64,000 nucleotides of DNA from Arthrobacter sp. S41 (GCF_004320535.1 NZ_SIHY01000001.1:1178001-1242000); one strand, 5' to 3'. Counted from the stretch's first letter, positions 1 through 9,216 are shown. The notes: a model not told the origin generated them from the letters alone. A program made the numbers and translations.

Positions 1-1353
1 TTCTTGGCCTGCGCCTCAACAGGGTTGGTTCATGTGCCGGTGAATTTCGCTTTGAAGGGTGATGAGCTGCGCTACCTGCTACAAGATTCTGGGGCTTCTC
101 TGGTGATCGCAGACCAACCTCGCCAACAGCTGGTCCAAGAACTGGCAGACCGCCACGAATTGCCCGAGGTGCGTGAAATCTGGTCTCTGCTGCCTCTCGA
201 AGGAAACGAGAACAGTGTTTTGGCAACGGCCTTGAGCAAGGAGAATTCCGAAGAATACTCAGGCGTGAAAATCACCAGTACTGACCTCGTTCAGTTGCTC
301 TACACCTCTGGAACAACCTCGGCACCGAAAGGTGCGATGATGACCCACGGTGCCCTAATTGCCCAATACGTATCGGCCATCATCGCCCTAGATCTGGATG
401 CCGAAGACCGCCCGTTGATTGCAATGCCGCTTTATCATTCTGCAGCGATGCACGTGTTCTTATTGCCTTATCTAGCTCTCGGCGCCAGCGTCCGTTTACT
501 TTCCAAACCGGATATCGCTGAAATTTTAGAGCTCGTTGAATCCGAACATATTGGCTCCTTGTTCCTGGCCCCAACGGTTTGGGTTCCGTTGAGCAACCAT
601 CCGGACTTGGCAACACGGGATCTCAGCTCGCTGGCGAAAGCTCAATATGGCGCATCGATTATGCCGGTAACTGTGTTGTCCCGGTTACGTGAACGCTATC
701 CAAAAATCGGCTTCTACAACTGTTTTGGACAGTCTGAATTGGGGCCGTTGTGCTCGGTATTGAGGCCAGAAGAACACGAAGCCAGGCCAGCCTCTTGTGG
801 TCGTCCGGTCTTCTTCGTTGAGGCAAGAGTTGTCAATGCGCAGGGCATGCTTGCCGAACCCGGAGAACCCGGTGAAATTCAATATCGTTCTCCTCAAGTG
901 ATGAACGGGTATTGGAACAAGCCTGAAGAAACTGAGCAAGCGTTTATTGATGGTTGGTTCCGCTCTGGTGACCAAGTTGTCAAAGATCGTTCCGGCTACA
1001 TTCAAGTAGTGGATCGCATCAAGGATGTCATCAACACCGGAGGTGTTTTGGTGGCACCCCGCGAGGTTGAGGACTGCATCTATGAACTGCCAGAAGTTGC
1101 GGAAGTCGCTGTTGTTGGCATCGATGACGAACGATGGATAGAAGCGGTCACCGCTGTAGTGGTGCTCAGAGAAGGCACGCATCTGACCGCCCAAACGGTG
1201 CGAGACCATGTGAAATCTCGCATGGCTGGTTACAAGGTGCCCAAACGCGTTGACTTTGTCGCCCAGCTGCCCCGCAACCAATCGGGCAAACTACTTAAAC
1301 GTGAACTTCGGGCTGAACGGGCCGCTACCGGAGGCCCCGAGAATGGCCACTGA
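1..1353 (+). CDS. Acyl-CoA synthetase (AMP-binding), 5' end outside window
   Basis: The reading frame is open from the first base, so the N-terminus is missing; about 450 residues are visible. An ANL-superfamily adenylating enzyme activates a carboxylic acid as acyl-AMP and transfers it to CoA. The ATP-binding signature YTSGTTSAPKG lies near visible residue 101, followed by GYWNKPEET, GWFRSGDQ, the hinge DRIKDVINTGG and the C-terminal PRNQSGKLLKREL with the catalytic Lys near residue 430. It resembles fatty-acyl-CoA ligases of the FadD/crotonobetaine-CoA ligase type; the substrate cannot be read from sequence. The next gene overlaps its last 11 bases and encodes an acyl-CoA dehydrogenase, so the two probably act in sequence: activation, then alpha,beta-dehydrogenation. 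Confidence 0.9.
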   Translation, partial: FLACASTGLVHVPVNFALKGDELRYLLQDSGASLVIADQPRQQLVQELADRHELPEVREIWSLLPLEGNENSVLATALSKENSEEYSGVKITSTDLVQLLYTSGTTSAPKGAMMTHGALIAQYVSAIIALDLDAEDRPLIAMPLYHSAAMHVFLLPYLALGASVRLLSKPDIAEILELVESEHIGSLFLAPTVWVPLSNHPDLATRDLSSLAKAQYGASIMPVTVLSRLRERYPKIGFYNCFGQSELGPLCSVLRPEEHEARPASCGRPVFFVEARVVNAQGMLAEPGEPGEIQYRSPQVMNGYWNKPEETEQAFIDGWFRSGDQVVKDRSGYIQVVDRIKDVINTGGVLVAPREVEDCIYELPEVAEVAVVGIDDERWIEAVTAVVVLREGTHLTAQTVRDHVKSRMAGYKVPKRVDFVAQLPRNQSGKLLKRELRAERAATGGPENGH

Positions 1354-2542
1354 TCCTTGGATGAAATTTGATCTGAGCACACCGCTAGATACCGATTATT
1401 TATCGGCTTTTAGCTCAGTGACCAGTGCGGACCGCGAGCACTGGACACGGGCCCGTCAATTCGCTGAAGATGTCTTCCCTGTTATCAACGAGCACTGGGA
1501 CAAGGCACACTATCCCGTTGAATTGGTTCGGAGGATGGGCGAGCTTGATTTGCTCACCGACGGGCTGGATATCGCCGGACACGCGAAGTTTTCACCTCTG
1601 GCGGCCGGATTGGTGACCATGGAGATTTCCCGCGCCGATGGCTCTATGGCTGCTGCCGCTGCCGTTCAAGGTGGACTGGTTCTACGCAGCCTGAAATTAT
1701 TCGCAACACCTGAACAACAAGAGCAGTATTTGGAACCGGTCGCCACCGGAAAACTGCTCGGTGGCTTCGCCCTCACCGAGCCGCACCACGGCTCCGACTC
1801 TGTCAGCCTTGAGACTTCCGCCCGCAAAGATGGTGAGGAATGGGTGCTCAACGGCAATAAAAAATGGATAGGAAATGGTGCAGTCGGCGGCATCACTATC
1901 GTCTGGGCTCGCGATGAGACTGACGGTCAGATCAAGGGATTCATCGTTGACCAACAAACTCACGGCTACGAAGCAACACCCGTTCAAGGCAAAGGCGTAC
2001 TACGGGCCATCGAGCAGGCCGAGATCAGACTTCATGAGGTGCGTGTTCCGGGCACTGCCCTATTAGCCAACGCCACGTCGTTCAAGGATGTATCAAAGGC
2101 CCTAGTGGAAACCCGAGTGAACGTGGGCTGGTCCGCCCTAGGTCACGCCCTATTCTTGTTTGAGGCGGCGTTGCAGTACGCCAAGGAACGTGAACAATTT
2201 GGCAAGCGGCTTGGTGCTCATCAAATTGTGCAATCGCTCCTTGCACAGATGCTCTCGGAACTGACGAACATGCAATTACAGTGCGTCGCGGTCGCAGCCG
2301 AACAAGCCGCGGGCAACCTCCGTCCAGCCCAAGCCTCGCTGCTGAAGTACCACAACACCCGGGCAGCTCGCCGGGTGGCAGCAACGGCCAGAGATATGCT
2401 CGGCGGCAACGGCATCCTGCTGGAAAATCACGTCATACGCCATGTTGGAGATATTGAAGCGCTACATACCTATGAGGGAACCGAAACTATTCAAGCGCTC
2501 ATTCTCGGTAGAGACCTCACCGGCTTCAGTGCATTTGGCTAA
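1343..2542 (+). CDS. Acyl-CoA dehydrogenase, glutaryl-CoA dehydrogenase-like
   Basis: A 399-residue flavoprotein that oxidises an acyl-CoA to the enoyl-CoA. The C-terminal run MLGGNGILLENHVIRHVGD followed by TYEGTETIQALILGR closely follows glutaryl-CoA dehydrogenase, where the Glu of YEGT (near residue 376) is the catalytic base; ALTEPHHGSDS is the usual FAD/substrate loop. The start at 1343 is chosen because GGAGG sits at 1330-1334, eight bases upstream; a longer in-frame extension would run deep into the preceding ligase gene. The 11-base overlap with that ligase implies translational coupling. Whether it also decarboxylates, as true GCDH does, is not decided by the sequence. Confidence 0.88.
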   Translation: MATDPWMKFDLSTPLDTDYLSAFSSVTSADREHWTRARQFAEDVFPVINEHWDKAHYPVELVRRMGELDLLTDGLDIAGHAKFSPLAAGLVTMEISRADGSMAAAAAVQGGLVLRSLKLFATPEQQEQYLEPVATGKLLGGFALTEPHHGSDSVSLETSARKDGEEWVLNGNKKWIGNGAVGGITIVWARDETDGQIKGFIVDQQTHGYEATPVQGKGVLRAIEQAEIRLHEVRVPGTALLANATSFKDVSKALVETRVNVGWSALGHALFLFEAALQYAKEREQFGKRLGAHQIVQSLLAQMLSELTNMQLQCVAVAAEQAAGNLRPAQASLLKYHNTRAARRVAATARDMLGGNGILLENHVIRHVGDIEALHTYEGTETIQALILGRDLTGFSAFG

Positions 2543-2606
2543 GTGGGATGGCTAAGATATTCATGATGTGCACTACGTGCCTAGCTTGCGTTGCAAAGGA
2601 CTAAAT

Positions 2607-3071
2607 ATGGCTTATCTCGTTGATTTTAAAGATATGTCCACCGTGGGATTAGAGACTTCTCCGGTCGCCGAAGCCTTGGCTGGGTTGCGTGCCAACGAGG
2701 CGCGATATCTGAAGAATAAATTTGATCATGACCTAGTGCTTGAGGATGCCGCTCAGAGCGCAGAAGTGGTCCAGTGGGTACACAATATTCTGCTGAAAGA
2801 ACGCGAATTAGAAATCGCTTCTCGTCCCCTGCAGGCTTGCGTCTTTGAGGCAGATGGCGCCAAGCGAGCCTACGTTTTTTATGAGTCAGGATTGTCCATC
2901 AATGTCCTCTATGGCCTAGCCGACGGTGAAAAACGCGCAGTGGGCTTCAAACTCTCCGACGGAATGGAAGTGCCCGAAGAGCTGGCAGATAAGTTCAAGT
3001 TCGCGCGCCAGAAGTCAAAGCTCGCCGGAACCATCCGCGGATCCTATTTTGTGATTCAGGGCCAGTACTAA
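2607..3071 (+). CDS. Hypothetical protein, 154 aa
   Basis: I do not recognise a family. The start at 2607 (MAYLVDFKDM) is preceded by AAAGGA at 2595-2600, a better site than the upstream in-frame ATG at 2568. The protein is soluble, has no signal peptide or membrane segment, is Lys/Glu rich in its middle, and ends in beta-type sequence (GSYFVIQGQY). It follows the acyl-CoA dehydrogenase by about 65 bases on the same strand and converges with the MBL gene, overlapping it by four bases at the 3' ends. Confidence 0.7.
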   Translation: MAYLVDFKDMSTVGLETSPVAEALAGLRANEARYLKNKFDHDLVLEDAAQSAEVVQWVHNILLKERELEIASRPLQACVFEADGAKRAYVFYESGLSINVLYGLADGEKRAVGFKLSDGMEVPEELADKFKFARQKSKLAGTIRGSYFVIQGQY

Positions 3072-3901
3072 CCCCCCAGTTGCCGGTAGCCGTCTTGCGC
3101 CGCTTCGCGTAGGAATTCTTCTGGCCACAAGGCCCTCAAATCGCTAGAGAACCTGAAGTTCTCTAGCGATTTTTTGTCCGCGTGTGCTTGGCCGATTTCC
3201 TGCGCTAATTGTTCAAGGTGTCCTTGTTGCCGGAGAACAAAGTCGCTGTCTACTGGTTCACCGTGGCCTGGGATTACCGTATGCCCGGGCTTGATTAGCT
3301 CTAATAAGGAAGCCAGTACTGCTGCCCAGCCTTGTGGTTTTGACCCTTCCCCAAACATGGGCGGACCGGATTCTTCGATGATGTCTCCAAGGAACCAGAC
3401 TCCGGCATCGGGGACCAACACGGCTAGGTCCGTTTCCGTATGCCCAGGTCCCAATGGCAACAATTCTAGGATGCGGCTGCCGAGAACTACTTTGCTGGCT
3501 GTCTTGATGGGCCTGCTAGGAGGCGTGAGAATCACGTCATGCCAGCCCCGGTCCCTTTCGGACTGTGGCTGCTTTTGAGCTTGTTTCAGAAGCGGTTGTT
3601 CATATTCCTGGAAATGTGTCGGGATCAGATGATGTCCGTAAATAGGTATCCCTGCATCCTGAAATACCTGATTTCCAAAAGTGTGATCATAGTGCGCGTG
3701 AGTGTTGACTACGGCAACGATCGGCAGCGCCGATAGTTCTGCAACGTCACGAATGATCTCTTGCGCTTCTTCGGGGTTGTTACGTGTATCGATAACCGTA
3801 GCTCCGGTGGGGCCAAGGACCACACCTACCGAAACATCGGCAGGGTTGTAACGCCGGTGAAAGACTTTGTCGCCTACTTCTAACCACTGATTACTGGGCA
3901 A
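3068..3901 (-). CDS. MBL-fold metallo-hydrolase
   Basis: A 277-residue metallo-beta-lactamase-fold hydrolase. The metal-binding motif is NTHAHYDH (H68, H70, D72, H73), with a further His in GPGHTETD, an Asp in WFLGDII and a His in IPGHGEPV, so both metal sites look intact. The family includes lactonases, glyoxalase II and beta-lactamase-like enzymes; the substrate is not predictable here. The start codon is TTG at 3901-3899, supported by AGGAG five bases upstream. It is divergent from the histidine phosphatase gene and tail-to-tail with the gene before it. Confidence 0.85.
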   Translation of the reverse strand: MPSNQWLEVGDKVFHRRYNPADVSVGVVLGPTGATVIDTRNNPEEAQEIIRDVAELSALPIVAVVNTHAHYDHTFGNQVFQDAGIPIYGHHLIPTHFQEYEQPLLKQAQKQPQSERDRGWHDVILTPPSRPIKTASKVVLGSRILELLPLGPGHTETDLAVLVPDAGVWFLGDIIEESGPPMFGEGSKPQGWAAVLASLLELIKPGHTVIPGHGEPVDSDFVLRQQGHLEQLAQEIGQAHADKKSLENFRFSSDLRALWPEEFLREAAQDGYRQLGG

Positions 3902-4044
3902 GTTATCTCCTAGTTGTGTGCTCTACACATGACGCGTACACCGGCAACGGCTACCTCCGATTATCCGCTGATGTGTTTGATCTCAACGCGGCGGATTACA
4001 GTCAAAGTCTCGCCTGTAATCAACTGGATGACTAGGCTAGGTAA

Positions 4045-4728
4045 ATGGCCACTGTAATTCTTGTGCGGCATGGCCGCACCACCGCCAACGCTTCTGGCGT
4101 GCTGGCCGGACGAACACCTGGAGTCAGCCTCGACGAGACCGGTGAGGCACAGGCAGAACGCACTGCCACCAGACTCGCAACAATTCCACTGGCCGGCATC
4201 GTTTCAAGCCCGTTAGAGCGTTGTCAGCAGACCGCCGGCTTCATTATCCGGCACCAGATGAACCCACCAAGCCTTGAGTCGGCTGAAGATCTGACCGAAT
4301 GTGATTACGGCAGCTGGCAGGGCAGCAAGCTCAGTGAACTCTCCGTTCAGGCCCTTTGGTCGAAGGTCCAAGCTAACCCCTCGGCAGTCACCTTCCCTGA
4401 CGGTGAATCCATGGCTGGAATGCAAGCCCGTGCAGTGGCAGAAATTCGCAGACTAGACGCGGACTTCGAAGCTAAGCACGGACCTGACGCGGTATGGGTG
4501 GCGGTCAGCCATGGCGATATCATCAAATCAGTATTGGCCGACGCATTGGGCATGCATCTTGATCTTTTCCAACGTATCAACGTGGGACCGGCTTCAGCAT
4601 CGATTGTGCATTACGGTTCTGGCTCCCCCACGGTGCACTCGGTCAATACCGAAGATGGGGATCTTTCCTGGTTGGCCCCGGGACTAAAAACAGTCGACGC
4701 CCCTGTGGGCGGCGGAGCAGGACACTAA
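4045..4728 (+). CDS. Histidine phosphatase family protein (MSMEG_4193-type)
   Basis: A 227-residue phosphoglycerate-mutase-like phosphatase. LVRHGRTTAN near the N-terminus carries the catalytic RHG His, SSPLERCQQTA is the usual second Arg motif, and AVSHGDIIKS carries the second His. It opens a three-gene unit with a DUF3090 protein (10-base gap) and an SCO1664-family protein (4-base overlap). This order is conserved across actinobacteria, often beside the mycothiol gene mshC, which is not present here. The physiological substrate is unknown; the conserved linkage suggests a shared phosphate-transfer or removal step with the kinase-like third gene. Confidence 0.9.
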   Translation: MATVILVRHGRTTANASGVLAGRTPGVSLDETGEAQAERTATRLATIPLAGIVSSPLERCQQTAGFIIRHQMNPPSLESAEDLTECDYGSWQGSKLSELSVQALWSKVQANPSAVTFPDGESMAGMQARAVAEIRRLDADFEAKHGPDAVWVAVSHGDIIKSVLADALGMHLDLFQRINVGPASASIVHYGSGSPTVHSVNTEDGDLSWLAPGLKTVDAPVGGGAGH

Positions 4729-4738
4729 GGAAGTAGAC

Positions 4739-5266
4739 ATGGCGGAAATAGTCCACGATTTTAATTGGCCCGATCGAGTTGTCATTGGCACCGTCGGCGA
4801 GCCGGGCTCGCGTACCTTCTATTTGCAGGCACGCGCTGGATCAACAATGACCAGTATCGCCTTGGAAAAGCAGCAAGCTGCAGTCGTAGCTGAAATGATT
4901 GACGAAATTCTTGATCAAGTCTCTACGATCTCCGGTAATGCTTTCAGCGTTCCCACTCACACTCCGGTGGAGCTAGTAGATAACGATCCTCTGGAAGAGG
5001 TCGAAGAGGCCTTCCGCGCCGGATCAATGAACCTTGGATGGGACGCCACCGTGGCGCAAGTTGTGCTGGAAGCCTTCTCGCTGAACGAAGAAAATCCTGA
5101 GTCAGAACCTGAGGCAGTGATGCATGTGCGGATGCCAGTTGGCACAGCTCGTGCCTTCGCAATGCGAACCCATGAAATTGTGGCTGCCGGACGCCCCGTA
5201 TGTTCGACTTGTGGCTACCCGATTGATCCAGATGGTCATACCTGTCAGGGACCAGAACTTTCATGA
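4739..5266 (+). CDS. DUF3090 family protein
   Basis: A 175-residue protein matching the actinobacterial DUF3090 family as I remember it: N-terminal FNWPDRVVIGTVGEPGSR and a C-terminal treble-clef-like CSTCGYPIDPDGHTC with three Cys and a His that could bind zinc. The ATG at 4739 follows AAGGAAG. The family has no assigned function. Its middle is acidic and its stop overlaps the next start as ATGA, so it is co-translated with the SCO1664-family protein. Confidence 0.9.
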   Translation: MAEIVHDFNWPDRVVIGTVGEPGSRTFYLQARAGSTMTSIALEKQQAAVVAEMIDEILDQVSTISGNAFSVPTHTPVELVDNDPLEEVEEAFRAGSMNLGWDATVAQVVLEAFSLNEENPESEPEAVMHVRMPVGTARAFAMRTHEIVAAGRPVCSTCGYPIDPDGHTCQGPELS

Positions 5267-6030
5267 CGCCATCTGATCTGCTCACCGATGAACTGGAACT
5301 CACCGGTCGAATCACCACCGCTTCCAATGCCACGTTTTTGGGCACCATCGGTGAGCTGAGCGTCGTTTACAAGCCTGTTGATGGTGAAAAACCTTTGTGG
5401 GATTTTCCAGACCACACCCTAGCTAACCGCGAGGTTGCGGCGTACCTGGTTTCTGAAGCGCTGGGCTGGAATGTAGTTCCACGTACTTGGTTGCGTAAAG
5501 GTCCATTGGGTATCGGCATGGTGCAGCTATGGCAAGACGTAGACCCTGAACAGCACGCCGTTGATCTAGTGGCCAGCGACAAGCTTCCGGCCACCGGCTG
5601 GCAAACGGTTCTGCATGGGCAAGATGAGAGTGGAGCGCAGGTGAGCCTGCTGCACGAAGATAGTATTCAACTGCGTCGAATGGCAGTCTTTGACGTCTTG
5701 GTGAACAACGCAGACCGCAAAGGCAACCACGTTCTAGCTATGCCCGATGGCCATCGATTCGGTGTAGATCATGGGCTGAGTTTCCATGAAGAACACAAAT
5801 TGCGCACGGTTCTCTGGGGTTGGATTGGGCAGCCGCTGTCCGAGGAAGAAATCGACGGCATCGACCGGATTATCACCTTACTTGATGCGCAGCTCGGCGA
5901 GCAGCTTTCCCAGTTACTGAGTATTGCTGAGCTAACAGCGTTCAAGGACCGATGCCTCAGTTTGCGTAAGAATGCAGTCTTTCCGGGCCCCAGCGGTGAA
6001 ATGCCGGCTGTGCCTTGGCCACTGTTTTAG
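5263..6030 (+). CDS. SCO1664 family PI3K/HipA-like protein
   Basis: A 255-residue protein with phosphatidylinositol-kinase/HipA-type motifs: a candidate nucleotide-binding Lys in VVYKPVDGE, the catalytic-loop-like NNADRKGNH, and the metal-binding-like FGVDHGLSFH. All three look intact, so it could be an active kinase, but the substrate (protein or small molecule) is unknown for the family. The start lies inside the stop of the DUF3090 gene (ATGA, 5263-5266). It ends the three-gene unit, and the next gene is on the opposite strand. Confidence 0.88.
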   Translation: MTPSDLLTDELELTGRITTASNATFLGTIGELSVVYKPVDGEKPLWDFPDHTLANREVAAYLVSEALGWNVVPRTWLRKGPLGIGMVQLWQDVDPEQHAVDLVASDKLPATGWQTVLHGQDESGAQVSLLHEDSIQLRRMAVFDVLVNNADRKGNHVLAMPDGHRFGVDHGLSFHEEHKLRTVLWGWIGQPLSEEEIDGIDRIITLLDAQLGEQLSQLLSIAELTAFKDRCLSLRKNAVFPGPSGEMPAVPWPLF

Positions 6031-6115
6031 CAGTAGCTTGTTGACCGGTCAGGCTAGAAAAATCTGGATCTCATGAAGTCTCACCTGCGCCAGAACACGC
6101 GGGGCGTCCTGCCAA

Positions 6116-6949
6116 CTAGAGATTGAGAAATTTCTTGAGCAGGCCCAAGACTCCTCGAGACTCACGCGCGCCGGAATTAGCCTGACGGTTTGCCGTCCGC
6201 TCAGCCTCGTGGGCATATTCCAACGCCAGTTCATCCTGACCGTCAAAGGCATGAAGTGCTTCACTGAGCGCTCCGATAACCAGCAAGTCGATATGAATTC
6301 CGCTGAGTTTTCCCGTTTCGTCTCTGCTCTCTACTACGGGGAATACCCGTTCTGGCCGAGCAATCAGAATGGCAATGTTTTCGCCGTCAACAGCTTTAGG
6401 CAATGTGGTGATCAGGGAGCCGAGTGGACCGTCAATTTCTGTATCCATCCGGTCGAACCACCCGGAACCGTCGCTGGGCGAAATGACAGTATCAAACCAC
6501 GTATCTGGATCAGACGGCATATTGGGCACGATAGCTTCGGCATCGCTCATCGCAACACTGGACATCTCCGAGCTCGGGATACCTCGTAGATTTGGCATGC
6601 CCGCCCGTTGGTCTACCAACCGCGTCCCCGCTTCGACATGACTTGGCTCGAACGTGGCAGGGGCAACTGAGACAGTTGGCTGATCAGAGAGGACCAGGCT
6701 CAGATAGGCTGGTCGACTCAACGCTAGATCGTAGCTTTCTGGTACTTGGGCAATGGTTGCCACAACCTTGTAATCACCAGGCGGGATACTCAGCACACTA
6801 GGGGTCTGCAGCAGTATCGGATCGCTGATAGCCAATTGACCCGAGGACACACGAAGCTTGCCGAACTCGAAGGTCTCAAATGTTGCAGGCTGGCCGTCAG
6901 GAAGACGGAACACTCCAGTTTGAAGGGCCAATAGTCCGTCTGCGCGCAT
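6116..6949 (-). CDS. DUF4241-like hypothetical protein
   Basis: A 277-residue soluble protein. The N-terminal pattern (GKLRVSSGQLAISDPILL followed by IPPGDYKVVATIA) resembles DUF4241 proteins, whose function is unknown; this is recall, not a search. The start at 6949 is preferred over 6973 because GAGGAG lies seven bases upstream. The C-terminus is a basic amphipathic helix (GVLGLLKKFLNL). It is convergent with the SCO1664 gene and divergent from the DinB-like gene. Confidence 0.65.
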   Translation of the reverse strand: MRADGLLALQTGVFRLPDGQPATFETFEFGKLRVSSGQLAISDPILLQTPSVLSIPPGDYKVVATIAQVPESYDLALSRPAYLSLVLSDQPTVSVAPATFEPSHVEAGTRLVDQRAGMPNLRGIPSSEMSSVAMSDAEAIVPNMPSDPDTWFDTVISPSDGSGWFDRMDTEIDGPLGSLITTLPKAVDGENIAILIARPERVFPVVESRDETGKLSGIHIDLLVIGALSEALHAFDGQDELALEYAHEAERTANRQANSGARESRGVLGLLKKFLNL

Positions 6950-7086
6950 CACAGTTCTCCTCGTCGTCCCCATCTGGTGATGGCCTGATCCTCTTTTACG
7001 TCAGCGTACTCGCACCTAGATCTCGTACTTGGATCTTCCACCCCAGGATCGTAGGTAATGCCCAGGCGGACAGGCACAATGGAACT

Positions 7087-7590
7087 ATGAATGCTCACGC
7101 TATTTTTGCCGATTTCATCCAACGTCCCATCGACGCAGCCCATCGAATCCCAGAACTGAACGCTGAGCAATTGAACGCTCATCCCGGAAATCACCCGAAC
7201 TCCGTGGCATGGCTGCTCTGGCACACCGGCCGCGAGATTGATGTTCAGCTTTCGCACTTGTACGGAAAACCTGAAGTATGGGAGTCCTACCGGGACCGTT
7301 TTGATCTGGGTGAACTCGGTGACTCAGTTGGATACGGGCACACCGAAGAGCAAGCTCGTCAGATTCAGGTCTCGGATCGTCAGCTGTTGGTTGACTATGT
7401 CGAAGCCTGCCTTCAAGCTCTAGCCGAATACATCAACGTGTTGACCGAAACCGACTTTGCTGAAGTGATCGATACGAGTTGGGAGACTCCAGTAACCCGC
7501 GGGGTGCGCCTCGTTTCCATCATTGACGATGCCACGCAACACATTGGCCAGGCCGCCTACGCTGCCGGAGCAGTCACCGCCAACAGCTAG
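7087..7590 (+). CDS. DinB/DUF664 family protein
   Basis: A 167-residue four-helix-bundle protein. NSVAWLLWHTGREIDVQ near residue 40 and the C-terminal DDATQHIGQAAYAAGA carry the His residues typical of the DinB/YfiT superfamily metal site. Members include thiol S-transferases such as mycothiol-dependent maleylpyruvate isomerase and bacillithiol transferases. Since this lineage makes mycothiol, thiol-dependent detoxification is a reasonable guess. The ATG at 7087 is the first in-frame Met giving the family length; the longer frame upstream overlaps the divergent gene's promoter. Confidence 0.8.
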   Translation: MNAHAIFADFIQRPIDAAHRIPELNAEQLNAHPGNHPNSVAWLLWHTGREIDVQLSHLYGKPEVWESYRDRFDLGELGDSVGYGHTEEQARQIQVSDRQLLVDYVEACLQALAEYINVLTETDFAEVIDTSWETPVTRGVRLVSIIDDATQHIGQAAYAAGAVTANS

Positions 7591-7627
7591 CGGTTTCGTG
7601 GAAAGCCTCTTCGTGCGTTGAGACCGG

Positions 7628-8671
7628 CTACAACGGTTTCACCATGATCAAGCAGGGTGTCCCAGGACCCCACAGGTCAGTTTCTTCTACTGCGAGAAAT
7701 CCGCACCGCTCATAAAAGTGTCGCGTCCGGGCATAACCAACGTCCGGATGCGATGCTCCGAGAGTTTTGACTTCTAAAAGACGTACCCCACTGGCCCGTG
7801 CATCAGCCTCGATGGCGTTCATCATGGCGGTGCCGACGCCTGTACCGTGGGCCTGACGGTCCACTAGGGTCAGATGTATTTCAGCCGCATGCGCGAAGTG
7901 CCGATCAACAAGCGTTACTCCGAGGACCGCACCCGACTGATCACGGACCGTCCACGTTTCCTTGGTGTGCGCGGCTTGGATGTATTCGTCGTTGGCCTCG
8001 GGCTGGCCAAACCATTCGGGCACCGTAGCCAATAAACGCACAACGTCTTCTGGCACTGGCTCATCAAGCTTCGCAGTCCAGCTTTTGCCGGCTTTATTGC
8101 ATTGTTGATGCTCTTCCCAATCTTTGCGCAGCAAGCCGTAGACCCACGAATCCGAAGTATCGCCATTGACCGTGCAGTCTTGACGCAAGGTGCCTTCAAG
8201 CTGAAACCCTAGCTTCTCTAAGACCTTGGCCGAAGCGATATTTCGCGTGTCCGCTTCAGCTTGAACCCGGTTGAGATCAAGGGTTGTGTAAGCCCAGTCC
8301 AGCACGGCGGCTACCGCTTCCGTGGCATAACCATGACCCCAAGCATTTTCGTTGAAGCAGTACCCCAACGAAGCATTGCGGAACTCTGGGTTCCACGAAT
8401 TGAAGGTGCACCAGCCCAGGAACGAGGCGTCGGAACTATGCTCAATTGCCAGACGGACGCCAGTTCCTTCTTCTGCCATAAGATTGCAGGCGACGATGAA
8501 CCGGTGGGCTGCCGCTGGGTCATCCCAGGGTGGCGAGTCCCAGTAGCGCAGCACAGTGGCGTTACTCTGTAGGGCAAACAGCTCCGCGGCATCCGCTTCG
8601 GTAAAGGCACGCAGCTTCAGCCTCGCGGTATGCAAGGTTGGTATGGGCAATGCTGGAGCAGGCGATGTCAT
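7628..8671 (-). CDS. Double-domain GNAT N-acetyltransferase
   Basis: A 347-residue fusion of two GNAT domains. The N-terminal half (about 1-180) is RimJ/RimL-like (ARLKLRAFTEADA, WGHGYATEAVAAVLDWAY, RNIASAKVLEKLGFQLEG). The C-terminal half (about 185-347) is a second GNAT with acetyl-CoA loop DRQAHGTGVGTAMMNAI and HFYERCGFLAVEE. Both loops keep the Q/R-x-x-G-x-G/A type sequence. The start at 8671 has AGGA about eight bases upstream; 8680 is an alternative. Substrates are unknown; the second half looks like a small-molecule or antibiotic acetyltransferase type. Confidence 0.85.
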   Translation of the reverse strand: MTSPAPALPIPTLHTARLKLRAFTEADAAELFALQSNATVLRYWDSPPWDDPAAAHRFIVACNLMAEEGTGVRLAIEHSSDASFLGWCTFNSWNPEFRNASLGYCFNENAWGHGYATEAVAAVLDWAYTTLDLNRVQAEADTRNIASAKVLEKLGFQLEGTLRQDCTVNGDTSDSWVYGLLRKDWEEHQQCNKAGKSWTAKLDEPVPEDVVRLLATVPEWFGQPEANDEYIQAAHTKETWTVRDQSGAVLGVTLVDRHFAHAAEIHLTLVDRQAHGTGVGTAMMNAIEADARASGVRLLEVKTLGASHPDVGYARTRHFYERCGFLAVEETDLWGPGTPCLIMVKPL

Positions 8672-8831
8672 ACAAGGCATCCTGCCATGAATACAGCGAG
8701 CTCACGAGGTATTCGAGGGTGCACTTTTCTAGGTCTGAACAGGCTCAAGGTATTGCTCTGCAGTAAAAACGGACGGTAATCTACCCACTAGGTGCCGTTT
8801 GGCCCTTCCTCTAGTAATGACAGGTCAGCCC

Positions 8832-9128
8832 ATGTCCTTCCAGGCGTATCTAGACACCATCGAGAAAAAGACACATCTGACACCTCGCCAGCTTGTGGCT
8901 ATCGCCCACCAAAAAGGCCTCGATGCACCGGGAGTCAAAGCTGGTGAAATCTTGACTTGGTTGAAGGAAGACTACGAGCTGGGGCGCGGTCACGGCATGG
9001 CACTGGTTCACGTCATCCAAAAGGGACCAACGATCAGCAGCAAACATGTCGGGACCGATGGTGTCCACAGCGATGAGTCAGAGACGTTGTGGCTCGACGG
9101 CATAGCTAGCAAACCTTCGGCAAAATAA
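8832..9128 (+). CDS. DUF4287 domain-containing protein
   Basis: A small 98-residue protein matching DUF4287: SFQAYLDTIEKKTHLTPRQL, then APGVKAGEILTWLKEDYELGRGHGMALVHVI, which is the conserved core. Function is not established for the family. Two ATG codons in frame (8817 and 8832) give family-length products; 8832 starts directly at the conserved core and has AGGT about eight bases upstream. It stands alone between opposite-strand and broken genes. Confidence 0.8.
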   Translation: MSFQAYLDTIEKKTHLTPRQLVAIAHQKGLDAPGVKAGEILTWLKEDYELGRGHGMALVHVIQKGPTISSKHVGTDGVHSDESETLWLDGIASKPSAK

Positions 9129-9216
9129 GACCAATAAACAATTCTGCTTTCTCATCACCGCATTCGGAGCAGACAAAAACGTCGCAGCGAAGCGACCATA
9201 GGAAAAAAGTGCCTCG

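Noticed and set aside
685-1281. A 198-codon minus-strand frame
   Set aside because: Entirely antisense to the acyl-CoA synthetase coding region.
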